Assembly: GCA_009602735.1 (NCBI GenBank)
Contig: WELA01007910.1
Span: 1 to 42,084, forward strand
Length of the DNA stretch: 42,084 bases
Origin: Mesotaenium endlicherianum
Lineage: Eukaryota; Streptophyta; Zygnematophyceae; Zygnematales; Mesotaeniaceae
Reading direction: 5' to 3'
Shown: piece after piece, positions 9,531 to 21,309 of the stretch
Layout of the letters: each line of letters begins with the position of its first letter
Numbering within the stretch: position 1 is the stretch's first letter
The notes under the pieces: generated by a model
The model's input: the letters and a program-made list of their open reading frames with translations, nothing else
Told to the model about the DNA's origin: nothing
Database searches by the model: none
Program-made: the position numbers and the translations under genes

Positions 9531-12500
9531 GAAAAGGACTTTCTTTGAAGCACAATCTGGAGTATGTAGTCACTCGTGAGTCGTGAGTCGTGACCGGGTA
9601 GGGTTTCTAGACTTCCAATAGAAGTCTACAGTCTATAGAATCTAGACCACATGACCGAAACTTCTAAACTAATCGTCTTGTCTGGGCTTGTCACACGTTT
9701 GTCATTAGAACGTGGTATATACGTCCCCGCAGCTGTTCAAAGCAGTCGTACATGGTCTCCGATTCCTAACGATGTCTAAATTGGTCCTAAATGACCCCAG
9801 ATTGGCCCCGATGGTCCGAACGCGTGCAGTTCAGCGCATACATAAGCTTGCATAAGCTTCACTCAGCTGTACTGGCCGACACGTGACGTGACTGATGGCG
9901 CGTGCGACGTACCCCTTCGAGCAACTAGGGACCCCCTCTGGTCCTGCTCTGGTCACCTCTGGCCAGTTCTGGTAATTTTACAGGACCACGTCAGACTTCA
10001 AAGGACGTGAGATTTTATTTTTGGTGCCACGCTCGTTACTTCGACCAATCGTTGACAAGTTTCGAGCAGAACGCGGAAGTCGAACGCATATCAGGGCATA
10101 TCAGGGTGCATCAGCTGTGCATCATGCAGGGTGCAGTTGCTGCAGATGCTTACGAACATTTCAATTGCTTGCAAATCGTTCACCAACTGGCGTTGTCTAG
10201 AACACTTTAGAGTTTGGAACGTCACTATAGGCCTTCTACTAGAGGTACGAGGTTCGGGGTGGCATTTACGTCCATATACGTCCATCAGTGGTAACTTCTG
10301 CGTATGACGGACTCCTCGCTATAACACGCTATATGATGCGACTTCATACTATGACATGCTCAGCTCTGCTTGTTCACACTCGTCTATATCCCAACTTTCA
10401 ATTCCTCGTCTTGCTTACGCATAAGGGCCGGAATGAAGTACCAAACGTATGATGTTGTTACCCTTCTTTCTACCGCTTATCCTGGCATTCAAGGGTAAAA
10501 AGCTTTATTGCAAAAGCAATATATGGAATGTGCGACAAAGTCTCAACCATTACAAAAATCTCTTAGAGCCGTATACATGTTTGGCATGGGTATAAAAATA
10601 GTGTAAAGTGTCCCTCTTATTATCGTAAGTGTTACTTTGTGCAAATGCGCGTATAATGAATAACACATTTGCAAATGTGGATACATGATGTAGTGATTAC
10701 AATGTACTATGTAGAATATGTAGGGATACAACGTAGTACACTTTACGCGCAGCATACTATACGCATAAACCTTCACACCCTCAATTGGCATGCCTTTTGC
10801 TTCTTGAGTGGGCTAAGTGTAGTTCATTTGCACTTTATAGTAACAAATACATGAGTGCAATGAAATGTTAGCTAGTCGTAGATAGACTCGGTGTCGACAC
10901 AATAATGGGTTTGAAATCTGAAGGATATCGAAGGTATAAGTTCAGTTTGTGGTGGTGTATTACATGTCAATGTCAAAATCAAATCAGAGAAGATTTCATA
11001 ATTTTTAATTTTGCCACTTTCAATCCATGATAGATAATGACAAAATAGATTATGAAAAATTGTTACTGGAATGTATAGGAAGGAATAACAAAGAAGAACA
11101 CAAATATGTATAGACGTGTATTCGAGCGTTCAATGCAATCCACCATACTAATTCGATCTTCCAAAATGCTAGGACTGATGAGGCATGTTACATGGAATCA
11201 CGTGTAAAGTTTGGAGATGCACCCTCCATTCTTCCCTTGACCTGATTAATTGGCTTCAAACTCTCCAACAACTCATGTCTATGCTTCCAAATAAATGCAT
11301 TCTTAGATTCGTAAATCATAACTCAACGTTGACATTGACCAAAATTGACTACCTTTATTGCCAAATTTGATGGTATTTTCCTAGTTTTTGCTTCAAGGTC
11401 AATCCTAGCAACTGGAAGTGCACCAGAAACAACCGGCAAAGGAAAACTAGTGCATGTGAGAAGCAAGAACCAACTTACATCATACCATCCACGTGAATAA
11501 ATGATGTGCTCATGTTTGGTAACTACATCATGTGTTCAATGTTCATACATGCTTGCCAAGAATTGTGTTAATTACACCATCTGAAGTCAGCTTCAAGATT
11601 GTCATTGGAAGTTGAAAATATTGGTCTCACTATTATGTGCGATACGCTTTTTCCATCTCCATATGATCTTACTTTTGCATCATTTGTTCTTACGTTCTCC
11701 ACATACGGTCTGGCTACCATGCTTAGACAAGAATTTTGTACTTTTGCCTTCATGATTTCTCAAATCACGCTATGTGAGAATGAGGATTTTATTATGTTCT
11801 CGAATAATTTATTATAAATCACGGTGTAGAGTAACACGACATAGGGATCAACTTCGCTTCCATGTTGTTGAGCATGAACGATTCATCTTTGGTTCTTAGA
11901 GAATCTAACAAGTCACGGTGCTGTGGCATACACAATCTGAAAGGCGTTCACTTGTGCGACCGAAATAGCGCAACATTTCCCACCCTATCACTAGCAACAT
12001 GTAAGAAGTGCTGCCGGATTGGTTCCTATATGAGAAATTTTAAGTGCGAAACATGAGTATTGAAGACCCATATGGCCAAGACTAATTTGACAGTAGAAGT
12101 GTCAATACGCATGAGATTGAGCGCAAAGAATCGAGAAGCATTACGGTGCTATCCCATTAGACTGTCTTACATTGCCTACAATTTGTAGGAGGCTCCCCAA
12201 ATTACTAGACCTCGTCAGCAACGCCTTCCCTGAGCTTTAGATGGGCGCGTCGACGGCGCAGAAGGGCCGCAAAACATCATTGAAGTGACCTATATGGACA
12301 TTTGATCCTATCGTCGACATCATTGATCAAGTGGAGTGTGTGGTCTTGTGCTCTTTTTACGCCGTATGGGGAGGGCAGCGAGAATGATTTCTATTGTCGA
12401 ATCGTAGTAAGAGAAAGCTTAGAGATGTAGTTGAGAACATACAAGAATGTATGGTCCATCGTTGTCCATAATGACCACAGATACCACCTTTATAAATATG

Positions 12501-12901
12501 TAGTCCGCAGCCTGGGTCAATCGAAAAATGTTTGAAACTAGATTACAAAAAATAGAGATATTCCTAAGTGCCATATTGGCAAAAAAAGGAGCGCTAAATC
12601 TCATACGCTGTGCCTTTGTGGTCGATTGATATTGGTTAGTTTTGCGTGGACACGCAAGATAATTGATGAAATATTAGCGAGCGTTATAGGTCGTGATAAA
12701 TCACCTAATGGCATAGCACCCTTAGAATGTGGTTAACAGTAAGGTTCCACTGAGCAAAATCGGTGTCCATAGACCGTGACCTAAATCTGCAGGCGACCTA
12801 GAGCTGTCCATCAAGCTTTTGCTCGTGTCCCGGCGGATTCTCATTCCAAGATGTTGTTTTTATCGGTTTGAAATCACAATGAATCTACAAGATTGCGAAA
12901 A

Positions 12902-13233
12902 TGAAAGGGGCGGGGTGCCCTAGTGGAAGCGTAGTGACTCACGAGGAAAAGAACTAGTTGCAATCATACTAAAGAATGCACCGGCATATCACTAAGAAAG
13001 CTTAGGAAAATTACTCAGCATTTTGAGTAGCAAAAAATTGCTCACAAATAAACTAGTCGTCAACCGACCTCAAAATTGATTAAACTTTGGAAATCCGTGA
13101 CTCTCTCCCTACTTAACCAAATTCGATGAACTTTATATCAAAACGACCGCAAAAATGCATCTTAGAATTCTATGCAATCAAAACATACTTTCATGAAACT
13201 CAAAAATGCACTTTATAAACCTATGACCTTACA
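12902..13233 (-). repeat. 3' LTR of chromovirus 1, internally shortened
   Basis: About 332 bases that align with both ends of the 747-base right LTR but lack the segment equivalent to 19300-19714. The junction falls after CTAG at 13056. Many point differences separate the two copies, which suggests an old insertion. Confidence 0.88.
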
Positions 13234-13817
13234 TCATCCGCCTCCTCAAGATGCGACGTCCTCGACGCATTCTGCAGATAATGTCTCAACTTACTCGTAC
13301 AATGAGTCAATTTTGCCTTCGGCTCCCAAGTGTTGTCGTCCGCATGGTAGCCTTTCAACTTGATCAGATACTCTTGAACAAGTCGTTGACCTCGCTTGAC
13401 TCGTCGATCGTCGACAATCGCCTCCACTTCATACTCCAATACATCATCAATCTCGACCGGTGGTGGCGGTGTAGGTAGTCGTCCTAGATGTCCTTTGTTC
13501 AGGTCAACGTATGGCCGCAAACAACTAATATGGAACACATCATGAATACGCCAGCCTGAAGGAAGTTCCAACTTGTAAGTCACTGGATTAACCTACTTTA
13601 CCACCACAAAGGGACTTGTAAATCGTGCCCGTAGTTTCCTCTTGCCTGTAAAAGGTAGGTTCTCTGTTGACAAGAGTACTTTGTCGCCCACATGGAATGT
13701 CACTTCCCTCCGATGCTTATTAGGATGCTTGACCTGCTCTTCTTGTGCCTTTCGAATACACGTATTCGCCATATTCCAAGTCTTGGCCATGTGCTCCATT
13801 GCAATGAATCTGTTCAT

Positions 13818-15060
13818 TATTTATTTAATTAATTGCATATATAAATATAACACTATATAAGTATTACGTCAATATACTCACATGTGCGAGTTCATCTAAA
13901 TGAATGTATGTCGATGTAATGCGAGTTTACTTACTTTGTCAAAAATGTCAGCAGGATTACTTTTGTATCACAGTGTAGTTTGCTGATTTGTTGAGAAGGT
14001 CAGCAGAATGACTTTGTATTATAGTATAGTTTGCTGAGATTTGTATATGAGTGATATATAGGATGTAATATCAGTAGGTTGACATGTAGTAAGCTCTTCT
14101 CATATTAGTCAGTATACTTAGCTTCAGTACGCTGAGGATAGATACATTCATTTAGATTATTATTTGTAGATTGACACATGTGACCGTAGTGACCGTAGTA
14201 TACTGAAAGTCGGAAGGTCGACTAAGATTCGGTAAACCGATGTCCTACCAGTGTGGTTAACTCCTGGGTGGGCGGAGCCGTCGTCAGTCAACTGAACAAT
14301 CTGGACTTCAGTCAACCGACCAATTAACATGGTCGTTATACCTAGATCCGTGGGTCCCAACTTAACGGGTTTCCCACGAAACGGCGCACCTTGCGCCGTG
14401 GTCAACCAGGTGGTCACTAGGTACATAGCAGGCTGGGATCTCGTGGTCCCTCATTCTGGACAGTAGGCTTTACAGTTGGATTTCTACTTGCAAGTGATGT
14501 GTGCACTTTTTGGGTTTGTTCTAATGACCAGCCTTCACGGAAATTGATATGGCTGCTTCGTCTATGCTCCAAATGGAGCATACTAGAACTTTTCGAAAAG
14601 GTCTTGTCAAGATGCATCCGTTGCCGTTAAGTTTGCTCAATTTGGAGTAGTATTGACAGAGTTATGCCCTCTGACATTTTGGGGTCACACAGCTGACAGA
14701 TTCCATGGTTTTTGCACCTAAGTCAGTGGGATGTGTTTGAGCTACTTTATGGTCATCTGAATGAGAGCGCCTTTGCTATTCAGTCCCCTGATGTTGTGTA
14801 TGTGCTTACACATGCTTGTATGCCTGGTAGGCAAGAGGTCATGAGTTTCTAAAGGAGAAGCTCAAGTACTCAAGCTCGCCTCTTACTTGTGCCTCGTGTT
14901 AGTGTGCAACTATGGCACACTACAGTAAATGAGTCAAGGGGTGAAGATGAGTAAATGGAATTCATTAGAAGGACAAAGATCGCTCTCTGATTTCACACGC
15001 TTCCACTTATCTCTGATCTTATATATTTAAATGAAATATATTAATTTTCAATAAGCAAGA
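13818..15060. mobile_element. Unclassified 1.24 kb insertion in the integrase of chromovirus 1
   Basis: The integrase frame is interrupted after AFMDEM and resumes at NRFIAMEH. The two sides join perfectly in frame if 13818-15060 plus one copy of the flanking repeat TTCAT(T) (13813-13818 and 15061-15066) is removed. This is the footprint of a transposon with a 5- or 6-base target duplication. The ends are AT-rich and I see neither clear inverted repeats nor TG...CA ends. The inside has no convincing coding region; the longest frame, 88 codons at 14160-14426, is unrecognised. It could be a solo LTR with altered ends or a non-autonomous DNA element. Confidence 0.75.
13947..14040. repeat. Imperfect 42-base tandem duplication inside the 1.24 kb insertion
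   Basis: Two units starting GTCAGCAG and ending TAGTTTGCTGA, at 13947-13989 and 13999-14040, are about 80 percent alike by eye. They may be subterminal repeats of the inserted element. Confidence 0.65.
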
Positions 15061-18000
15061 TTCATTTCATCCATAAATGCTTGTGTAGTAGGAACCTGAG
15101 TCTCCTTGGCTTTCTCCAATAAGATATTCCCTGGATGACATACTTCTCTCCCATAAACCATAGCGAATGGTGATTGCTTGGTGGATCCCTGCATGCTGTT
15201 GTTATAGGCAAACTCCAACCTTGGCAGCTTCTTGTCCCACTCTGAAGGGTCTTCCATAGTGAAACTCAAGAGCACCTCTTGTAGAGTTCTGTTGAGCCTC
15301 TCACTCTGCCCGTCCGTCTGTGGGTGATACGAAGTGCTCATACTTAGCTTGGTCCCCATCAAAGTAAACAATGATCGCCAAAAGTTGCTAGTGAACCTTG
15401 GATCCCGATCTGAAACAATCACCTTCGGCAACCCATGTAGCCTGAAAATATGATCAAAGAATAGCCGTGCCACATCTGCTGCCGTAGAAGTTTCCTTCAA
15501 GGAATGAAGTGTGCCATCTTGCTGAGTCTATCAGACACAACCCATACTGCATCGTGTCCTTGACCACTAACTGGTAGCGATGTGATGAAGTCCATAGCAA
15601 TCTGCTCCCAAGGATACTCTGGAGTAGGCAGGGGCTGCAATGAACCTCCCTTCCTTTGATTTGGTGTCTTGTTTTGCTAGCACGCATCGCAAATCCTGAT
15701 CCACTCCTCGATGTTCTTGTCCATATTTCTCCAATAATACTCTCGTTTCAGCACGCTTGCCGTCTTCTCGCTTCCAAAGTGTCCAGCATATAAGCAATCA
15801 TGATGCTCCGCAAGTGGTAGGTTGCGTAGCTCCTTGATATCAGGTACCACCACTCTCTTGGAATCACCATAATACCATATGCCGTCCTTCTTCTGCATAC
15901 TCGAGTTGGACTCAGCTGCTCCACCATCAGCAAACTCTGGGTCCTCCTCATAACCTCTCTGAAGCTTCTCCTTGAAGTCCATACTCCCCTTGATGACTGA
16001 GATAGCTGCAAGGTCACACCTCTCGGATAAAGCGTCTGCAGGGTTGATCTTCCCAGGTAAGTACTCAATCTTGTGGTCAAACTATTGCAGAAACTCCATC
16101 CACCTTGCCTGTCTTGGTGTCAACGTTGGCTGCGCCATAAATTTCTCCAAGCTCTTGTGGTCGGTCTTGATGAACACCTTCCGGCCGTCCACATAACATC
16201 ACCAAATCCTCAAAGTTTGGATAATAGCCAACATCTTCCGCTCGTGTGCTGCATAATTCTGCTCAGCAGGAATCAACTTCCTGCTCTCGTATGCCACAAG
16301 TTGCAGTCCTTTGCCCTAATCCTAGAGAAGGATGGCTCCCATAAGGAAAGTTTGATGCATCTGTGATGATGGTGAAAAGAAGCTCTGGACTGGCAAATGC
16401 CAACACAGGTGCCTGTGTCAACAAATTCTTCATCTTCTCAAACGCTTGCTGCTCCTTGTCACCCCATATCCACTTCTCCTGCTTCTTTAACATGTCCGTG
16501 AGCGGTGCGCACACAAATCCTTCAATGAAACGTCAATAATATTTCACCATGCCGAGGAAGCTCCTGAGTTGATGAATATCAACAGGTACCGGCCAATCTC
16601 TGACTGCTTGCACCTTCTTCTGCTCCACCTTGACTCCTTCAGCTCCCACTATGTGCTTAAGGAACTCGACCTCCTTGAGACAGAAGTCGCACTTGCTCAT
16701 CTTCCCATATAACTCCTGATCTCTCAAGACCTCCAACACCTTCATCAGATGCTCCACATGCTCTTCCAAGGTCTTCGAATAGATCAGGATGTCGTCCAAA
16801 AACACCACCACAAACTGGTCCAAATAGGGTCTGAAGATACTATACATGAGTCCCATGAATGTAGCAGGTGCATTGGTCAACCCAAAAGGCATGACTGTGA
16901 ACTCAAATAAACCATAGCGAGTCCTGAAAGCAGTCTTCTGAACGTCTCCTTCCGCAATTCTTACCTGGTGATAGCCACTTCTCAAATCGATCTTCGAAAA
17001 ATACTTCGCTCCGACAAGCCTGTCAATCAACTCGTCCACTCGTGGAAGTGGGTACCTGTTCTTGATGGAGAATTTGTTGAGTGCTCGGTAGTCGACACAC
17101 ATCCTCATAGTCCTGTCCTTCTTCTTCACAAATAAGATTGGCGTTGCAAATGGAGACTCGCTGAGTCGGATGAATCCCTTCTCAAAAAACTCTGTCAGCT
17201 GCTTCTTCAACTCATCCAACTCCGCAAACGATTGGCGATAGGTGAGTCTCACTGGTGGCTTGCTCCCTGGTTCCAACTCGATCTTGTGCTCCATAGCTCT
17301 TTGTGGAGGTAATCCAGCAGGCAGCTCCTCAGAAATAACGTACTTGAACTCCTCCAACAGCGCCTTAATTTGGGCAGGCATCTCAGCAGGCTTCTTCTCT
17401 TGAGCAGTTGGGCTCTGCTCCTTCTGAGCAAGAGGATCATACACCACTACTTGCTCCTCTGACGATGTACATTTGCCCAGGCTGTTAGGATTCACGCTTG
17501 CTCCATCTGATGACCTGGCCAGGGCCACCGAAACAAGGTACATCTCCTTCACCTGATTTGCCCTCCATAGCTTCTTAACTTGCAGGCTCGACAGAAGACA
17601 GTTACTTGTGGTCGTATCTACCTCCACCTGTTTCGCTGTCTCCATTCGACCATCACGCCCTTGGACCTTCACTTGTCATGTGCTCCAGTGAACTTGAGTT
17701 TTGGCTCTTCTTAGCCATGGTCGGCCCAATATCACCTCATGGTGACCCAACTCTGCCTGCTCCATAACTTCCTTACTCGGTGCCCCGCTCATTCCACGTG
17801 AATAGTTTTTGTAGGTGCACCACACTTGAGTCTCTGCCCATTTGCCCAAATTGCCTCCTTAGGCTCATAATGCTTCTGCACAGGAATTTGCCATTCTTTC
17901 ACCAGCTTCTTGTGCACAAAATTTGCACTTGCGCCTCTGTCGACCATACACTTTGCCTTGTTGCCGTTGACTACTCCTTCCACGATAATAGGCTTGTCAA

Positions 18001-18138
18001 CATCTCGTCTTTCGCTTCTCGGCAAGCTCCTGGGGATAACCTCCTTGGGAGTTCCTTTCTTCACGCCAGTAGACATCCCAGAACGACTTACTGGCGTCCT
18101 CCTTTTTCCTGTTGTTGAGAATGCTTCGCCTTCACACA

Positions 18139-19108
18139 ACAGTCTCGAGCCAGATGTCCAAGCTTGCCGCAACTATAGCAGGGTCCTCTCGGCTTGAAAT
18201 TTTGCTGCCTGCGCTGGTACTGCACAAGTCCCAACTCCATGGGTACTGGACCTTGAACACTCGTGCTTGGCGCATGAGATCCAAAGTGTCGATATCCTCC
18301 AAAGTTGTGGCTGCCCCACTGCCTCTAACTATACTCCACAGCGTCGACCCTTGTTGCCAATGCCATCATTTCCCCAAGACTGGTAGGGTCCTTGAGCGCC
18401 ACTTCCTTGGCCACAGTTGGCTTGAGTCTCCTCTTGAACTTGTCCATCATCTCCGACTCGTGCATGGATGGACATTGAAGCACCAATTTGTTGAAGCGCG
18501 ATACATACTCCTGAACGCTTGCTTGTTGGCGAAGGCGCACCAATAGATCTCGAGCGGGTGCCTCGGGTGCAATAGGTTGAAATTGCCTCTTCAAGCCTTC
18601 AAATAGCTGATCAATAGTAGCAAGAACTCCAGACAGTTGCTCCTGTCGCTCATACCAAGCTCCAGCACTCTGCTTCAGCAAAGTTCTGACAAAGGCGACT
18701 TGCCTGTCGGGCGTGAGCGCACAATACTCCATGAACTTCTTCACTCCAAAAATCCATTGATGAACAGGCGGCAATCCACACTCTCTAGTATACACTTGAG
18801 GCTTAGGCGCACGCACTCCCGATTCAAGTGGAAGAACTGGTTGCACTACTGGTTGAACATGAATTGGTGGTATAGCTGGTGGCAGGTGCAGGTGCGCTCG
18901 TCGAAGCGGCGTTTTTAACCACAGCTCGCACCATTCTCTCCACCTCCTGGCGCATATTATGTTGAAATTGTGTGCAGACTTCTCCTCCAATTGCGTTTGC
19001 CATCTGCCTCAACATTGCCTGCATCTCTTGTTGCTCCCTTGACAAAGGTGGTGCCGTCTGCTTCACGCGCTCAACATGCTCGACATGTTCGCCTCCTCTA
19101 GTTGCCAA
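18139..19108 (-). pseudogene. gag of chromovirus 1
   Basis: Retroviral-type Gag (capsid) in at least two frames: one piece at 19108-18824 and one at 18990-18325. Recognisable capsid stretches include FGVKKFMEYCAL, KQSAGAWYER, VQEYVSRFNKLVLQCP and FKRRLKPTVAKEVALKDP. A CCHC zinc knuckle (C-X2-C-X4-H-X4-C) lies at 18139-18180 in a frame different from the protease that follows. The expected initiator is TTG at 19106-19108, so the start codon appears lost. Frameshifts make it non-functional. Confidence 0.85.
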
Positions 19109-19128
19109 CTGCGACTTGCGAACTAGCC

Positions 19129-19144
19129 CAGCTCCAATACTGGA
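19129..19144 (-). other. Degenerate primer-binding site of chromovirus 1
   Basis: Immediately inside the 5' LTR the minus strand reads CCAGTATTGGAGCTGGGC. It resembles the initiator-Met tRNA primer site TGGTATCGGAGCTAGG found in chromovirus 2, with several mismatches. Confidence 0.5.
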
Positions 19145-19891
19145 TGAAAGGGGCGGGGTGCCCTAGTGGAAGCGTAGTGACTCACGAGGAAAAGAACTAG
19201 TTGCAATCATACTGAAGAGTGCAACGGCATATCACCAAAAAAGCTTCAAAAAATTACTCAGCATTTTGAGTAGCAAGGAACTGCTCACAAATGAACTAGA
19301 ATAAAAGGTCTCATCATTGCAAACTCGTAAAAATTTACAGAAGTGAAAACTGATAAGAAATGAAGAAGTTATGCCGCTTTATAGTTTTTTGCCTAAGTGC
19401 TCCTCTCTAGAAGGAAGCTATGGAATTTTTCTTTAAGTGTTTGTCAATTCGTCCCTTTTTGAATATTTGTGTGTATGCCAGATCAGTCTCATCTTACGTG
19501 TCGGGTCGAATTGACGTCCACATACATGCATTGACATTACGAGAATATTCTATCTTAGGCGCGCTAGGCTAAACCGAAACTTCTAGGTAAATCGACCTAG
19601 TCGATACTCCGCGTCAGCCAAACTTACGTGAAGGTTCGAGTTCACTCTAACGGGCCAGATCGCTCGACGCTGTCGGTCAATCCGACGGTCGCGCTCACCG
19701 TGAATTAAGGACAGTCGTTAATCGACCTCAAAACTAATTAAACTTCAGAATTCCATAACTCTCTCAATACTTCACCGAATTCGATGAACTTTATATCAAA
19801 ATGACCGCAAAAATGCACTCTAAAAATTTATGCAATCAAAACATACTTTCATGAAACTTAGAAATGCACTTCATAAACCTATGACCTTATA
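19145..19891 (-). repeat. 5' LTR of chromovirus 1
   Basis: 747 bases from TGAAAGGGG to CCTTATA. Its outer thirds match the left LTR at 12902-13233. The middle 415 bases (19300-19714) have no counterpart there and should hold promoter sequence of the element. Confidence 0.88.
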
Positions 19892-19941
19892 GAATGTCAG
19901 CAAAAGGTTGTCGCCTATTGATTCCAGAGAAAGACCGTTAA
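19892..19941. other. Spacer between the two chromoviruses
   Basis: Fifty bases separate the outer end of chromovirus 1 from chromovirus 2. Its last five bases, GTTAA (19937-19941), are the left target duplication of chromovirus 2. The original continuation of this sequence is at 29756 onwards. Confidence 0.8.
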
Positions 19942-20422
19942 CGTAGTGAAACAGATAGATAAAGTACTTAGTAAAATAGAATACTTTATCTATTCAAGAC
20001 AAGGATCTTTGAACACAAGTGGTAGCTTCTTGAAAGAGAGATGGCTTCTTGAAAGTTATTATATTTCTGGAATTTGCAAGTACATGAGTGATTCTCGACT
20101 GCCTTTCTATGCTCTAGCTCCTGTTTATGTAATTGCTACGTAAGTAATTTCTAGGAAGGTGCAACACATCCCGAAACTTGCCACCTCTTTCTAGAATAAT
20201 GTACACATGTCCTTTTGACCTAAAAATGGCATATTTGACTTTCGCCACATGGAGTTATTCTAGGACGTTCCTCTAACTTTGAAAATGCCTTAGAAGGTTC
20301 AAAGGACATGAACCAAGTCACTAGAGTATCTATTCACACTTGAATTTACACAAAACTACTCTAAAGATATTCAAAAGTAAATAACATGAACAAATTAATA
20401 TATTATAACTCATATAACTACA
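19942..20422 (-). repeat. 3' LTR of chromovirus 2
   Basis: 481 bases closely matching 29254-29755, ending CTACA. It lacks about 20 bases found in the right copy near 29478-29500 (around TGTTGATGTGTTGGCAG). Overall identity to the right copy looks above 90 percent by eye, so this element is younger than chromovirus 1. Confidence 0.9.
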
Positions 20423-21309
20423 TTACTCCTCCGATAGAAAAAGCGACGTCTCGGCGCGTCAAGTTATGTGGAGAAGACTAGTCAAAGGCTTCAAGTCAGG
20501 TGTCACACATGTAAAGAAGACTAGTCAAAGGCTGAAAGTCAGGTGCTACACGTGTAAGGTAGACTAGGCAAGGTCGTGGGTGGTGTGACCTTATTGGCTA
20601 GCCTACTGCTTGATGATAACGAAAATAGTACAAGTTGGCCAAGAATCTGCCATGAAGTCAAAAATCATAACGTTCACAGAACTGCTCCACATTAAAATAC
20701 TCTAGTGCCAAACGCAGCGCGTTGGAGGCATCTACCAGGTCACCAAATTTGAGAGCATTCCAATTTCTGGAGTGCCGTTGAGAGCGGAGAGAGTAGGAAC
20801 TCCTCCAAATCTGTGCAGAAACTTCTGAAAATCATGATTCGTTCTATACTTCTCCAAATTCTGCAACGTTAGTTTTTAAGTAGGCGCAGTAATGTCTTCT
20901 ACCAGATCTTGAGTTTTCAGAGAATTCCAAGTTCAGGGGAGGGCACAATGTCAGAAGGCATATTCTGCCCTAATATTGCCAGCAGTCTCACCCCCTTGTG
21001 TTTAAAGATTTTTATCTCTCTGACCACAGCTTTAAATTGAGCAAACTTAGACTCTAATGAAATATCTACTCATGGACTACAGCCAAGTAGTTTATAAGCA
21101 GAGAGACCTATCAGAAGTAGAAGTTTTAGTTTTCTGTTCAAAAATTGCGAGAAGAGAAGAGTGTCTAATGTCAATTTTTTCTCTTTCTGGTTCTTGCGAG
21201 CTGCCTCCAAGGGGTCTTCTGCTGCTTCTTGATGGTGGCAGGCTACCTCCCTGAAGTCTTTGGGCTTTTAGTAGAGAGACTTGGGGTTGGTCCAAGGTGG
21301 GGGTTGGCG
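20423..21309 (-). other. 3' non-coding part of chromovirus 2
   Basis: Lies between the chromodomain and the 3' LTR. It starts with the polypurine tract next to the LTR. Only short frames without recognisable domains are present. Two GTCAAAGGC-containing units near 20470-20550 form a short local duplication. Confidence 0.6.

Larger units (their letters stand above)
9471..12901. other. AT-rich region without a recognised gene
   Basis: Holds the upstream region of the AP2/ERF gene at its left end, including the two hairpins. The rest is AT-rich with only short frames (under 83 codons) and no domain that I recognise. Short local duplications are present, such as CGTGAGT units near 9574-9590 and GCATATCAGG units near 10086-10105. 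It may be decayed transposon sequence, but I see no terminal repeats. Confidence 0.5.
13221..18138 (-). pseudogene. pol of chromovirus 1 (protease, RT, RNase H, integrase, chromodomain)
   Basis: The protease region (about 18055-17789) contains MVDRGASANFV, with the catalytic DSG/DTG changed to DRG at 17933-17941. Reverse transcriptase (about 17330-16533) keeps [16 protein letters not shown] and the catalytic FLDD at 16791-16796, and stops at a TGA at 16533. RNase H starts with TDASNF and has an in-frame TAG near 16082. The integrase has an H-H-C-C zinc finger (15870-15680), a TAG directly after CDAC at about 15677, then the core with SDRDPRFTS and SYHPQTDGQSERLNR. A one-base frameshift lies near 15495, the 1.24 kb insertion starts at 15060, and another TAG lies near 13591. 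The last part (13583-13221) is a chromodomain with EYLIKLKGYHADDNTWEP. At least four stops and one frameshift make this a pseudogene. Confidence 0.9.
12902..19891 (-). mobile_element. Ty3/gypsy chromovirus 1, decayed
   Basis: A 7.0 kb LTR retrotransposon with its coding strand on minus. The order from right to left is 5' LTR (19145-19891), degenerate primer-binding site, gag, zinc knuckle, protease, reverse transcriptase, RNase H, integrase, chromodomain, 3' LTR (12902-13233). Both LTRs run from TGAAAGGGGCGGGG to CCTTA(C/T)A on the + strand. The flanking five bases (GAAAA left, GAATG right) do not match, so the target duplication has decayed or an end has been altered. Several stops and frameshifts and a 1.24 kb insertion show that it is dead. 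Integrase before LTR and a C-terminal chromodomain place it in the chromovirus branch. Confidence 0.93.

Noticed and set aside
19600..19650. B-box-like GGTTCGAGTTC suggesting a tRNA
   Set aside because: No cloverleaf arms or A box in reach; it lies inside an LTR.
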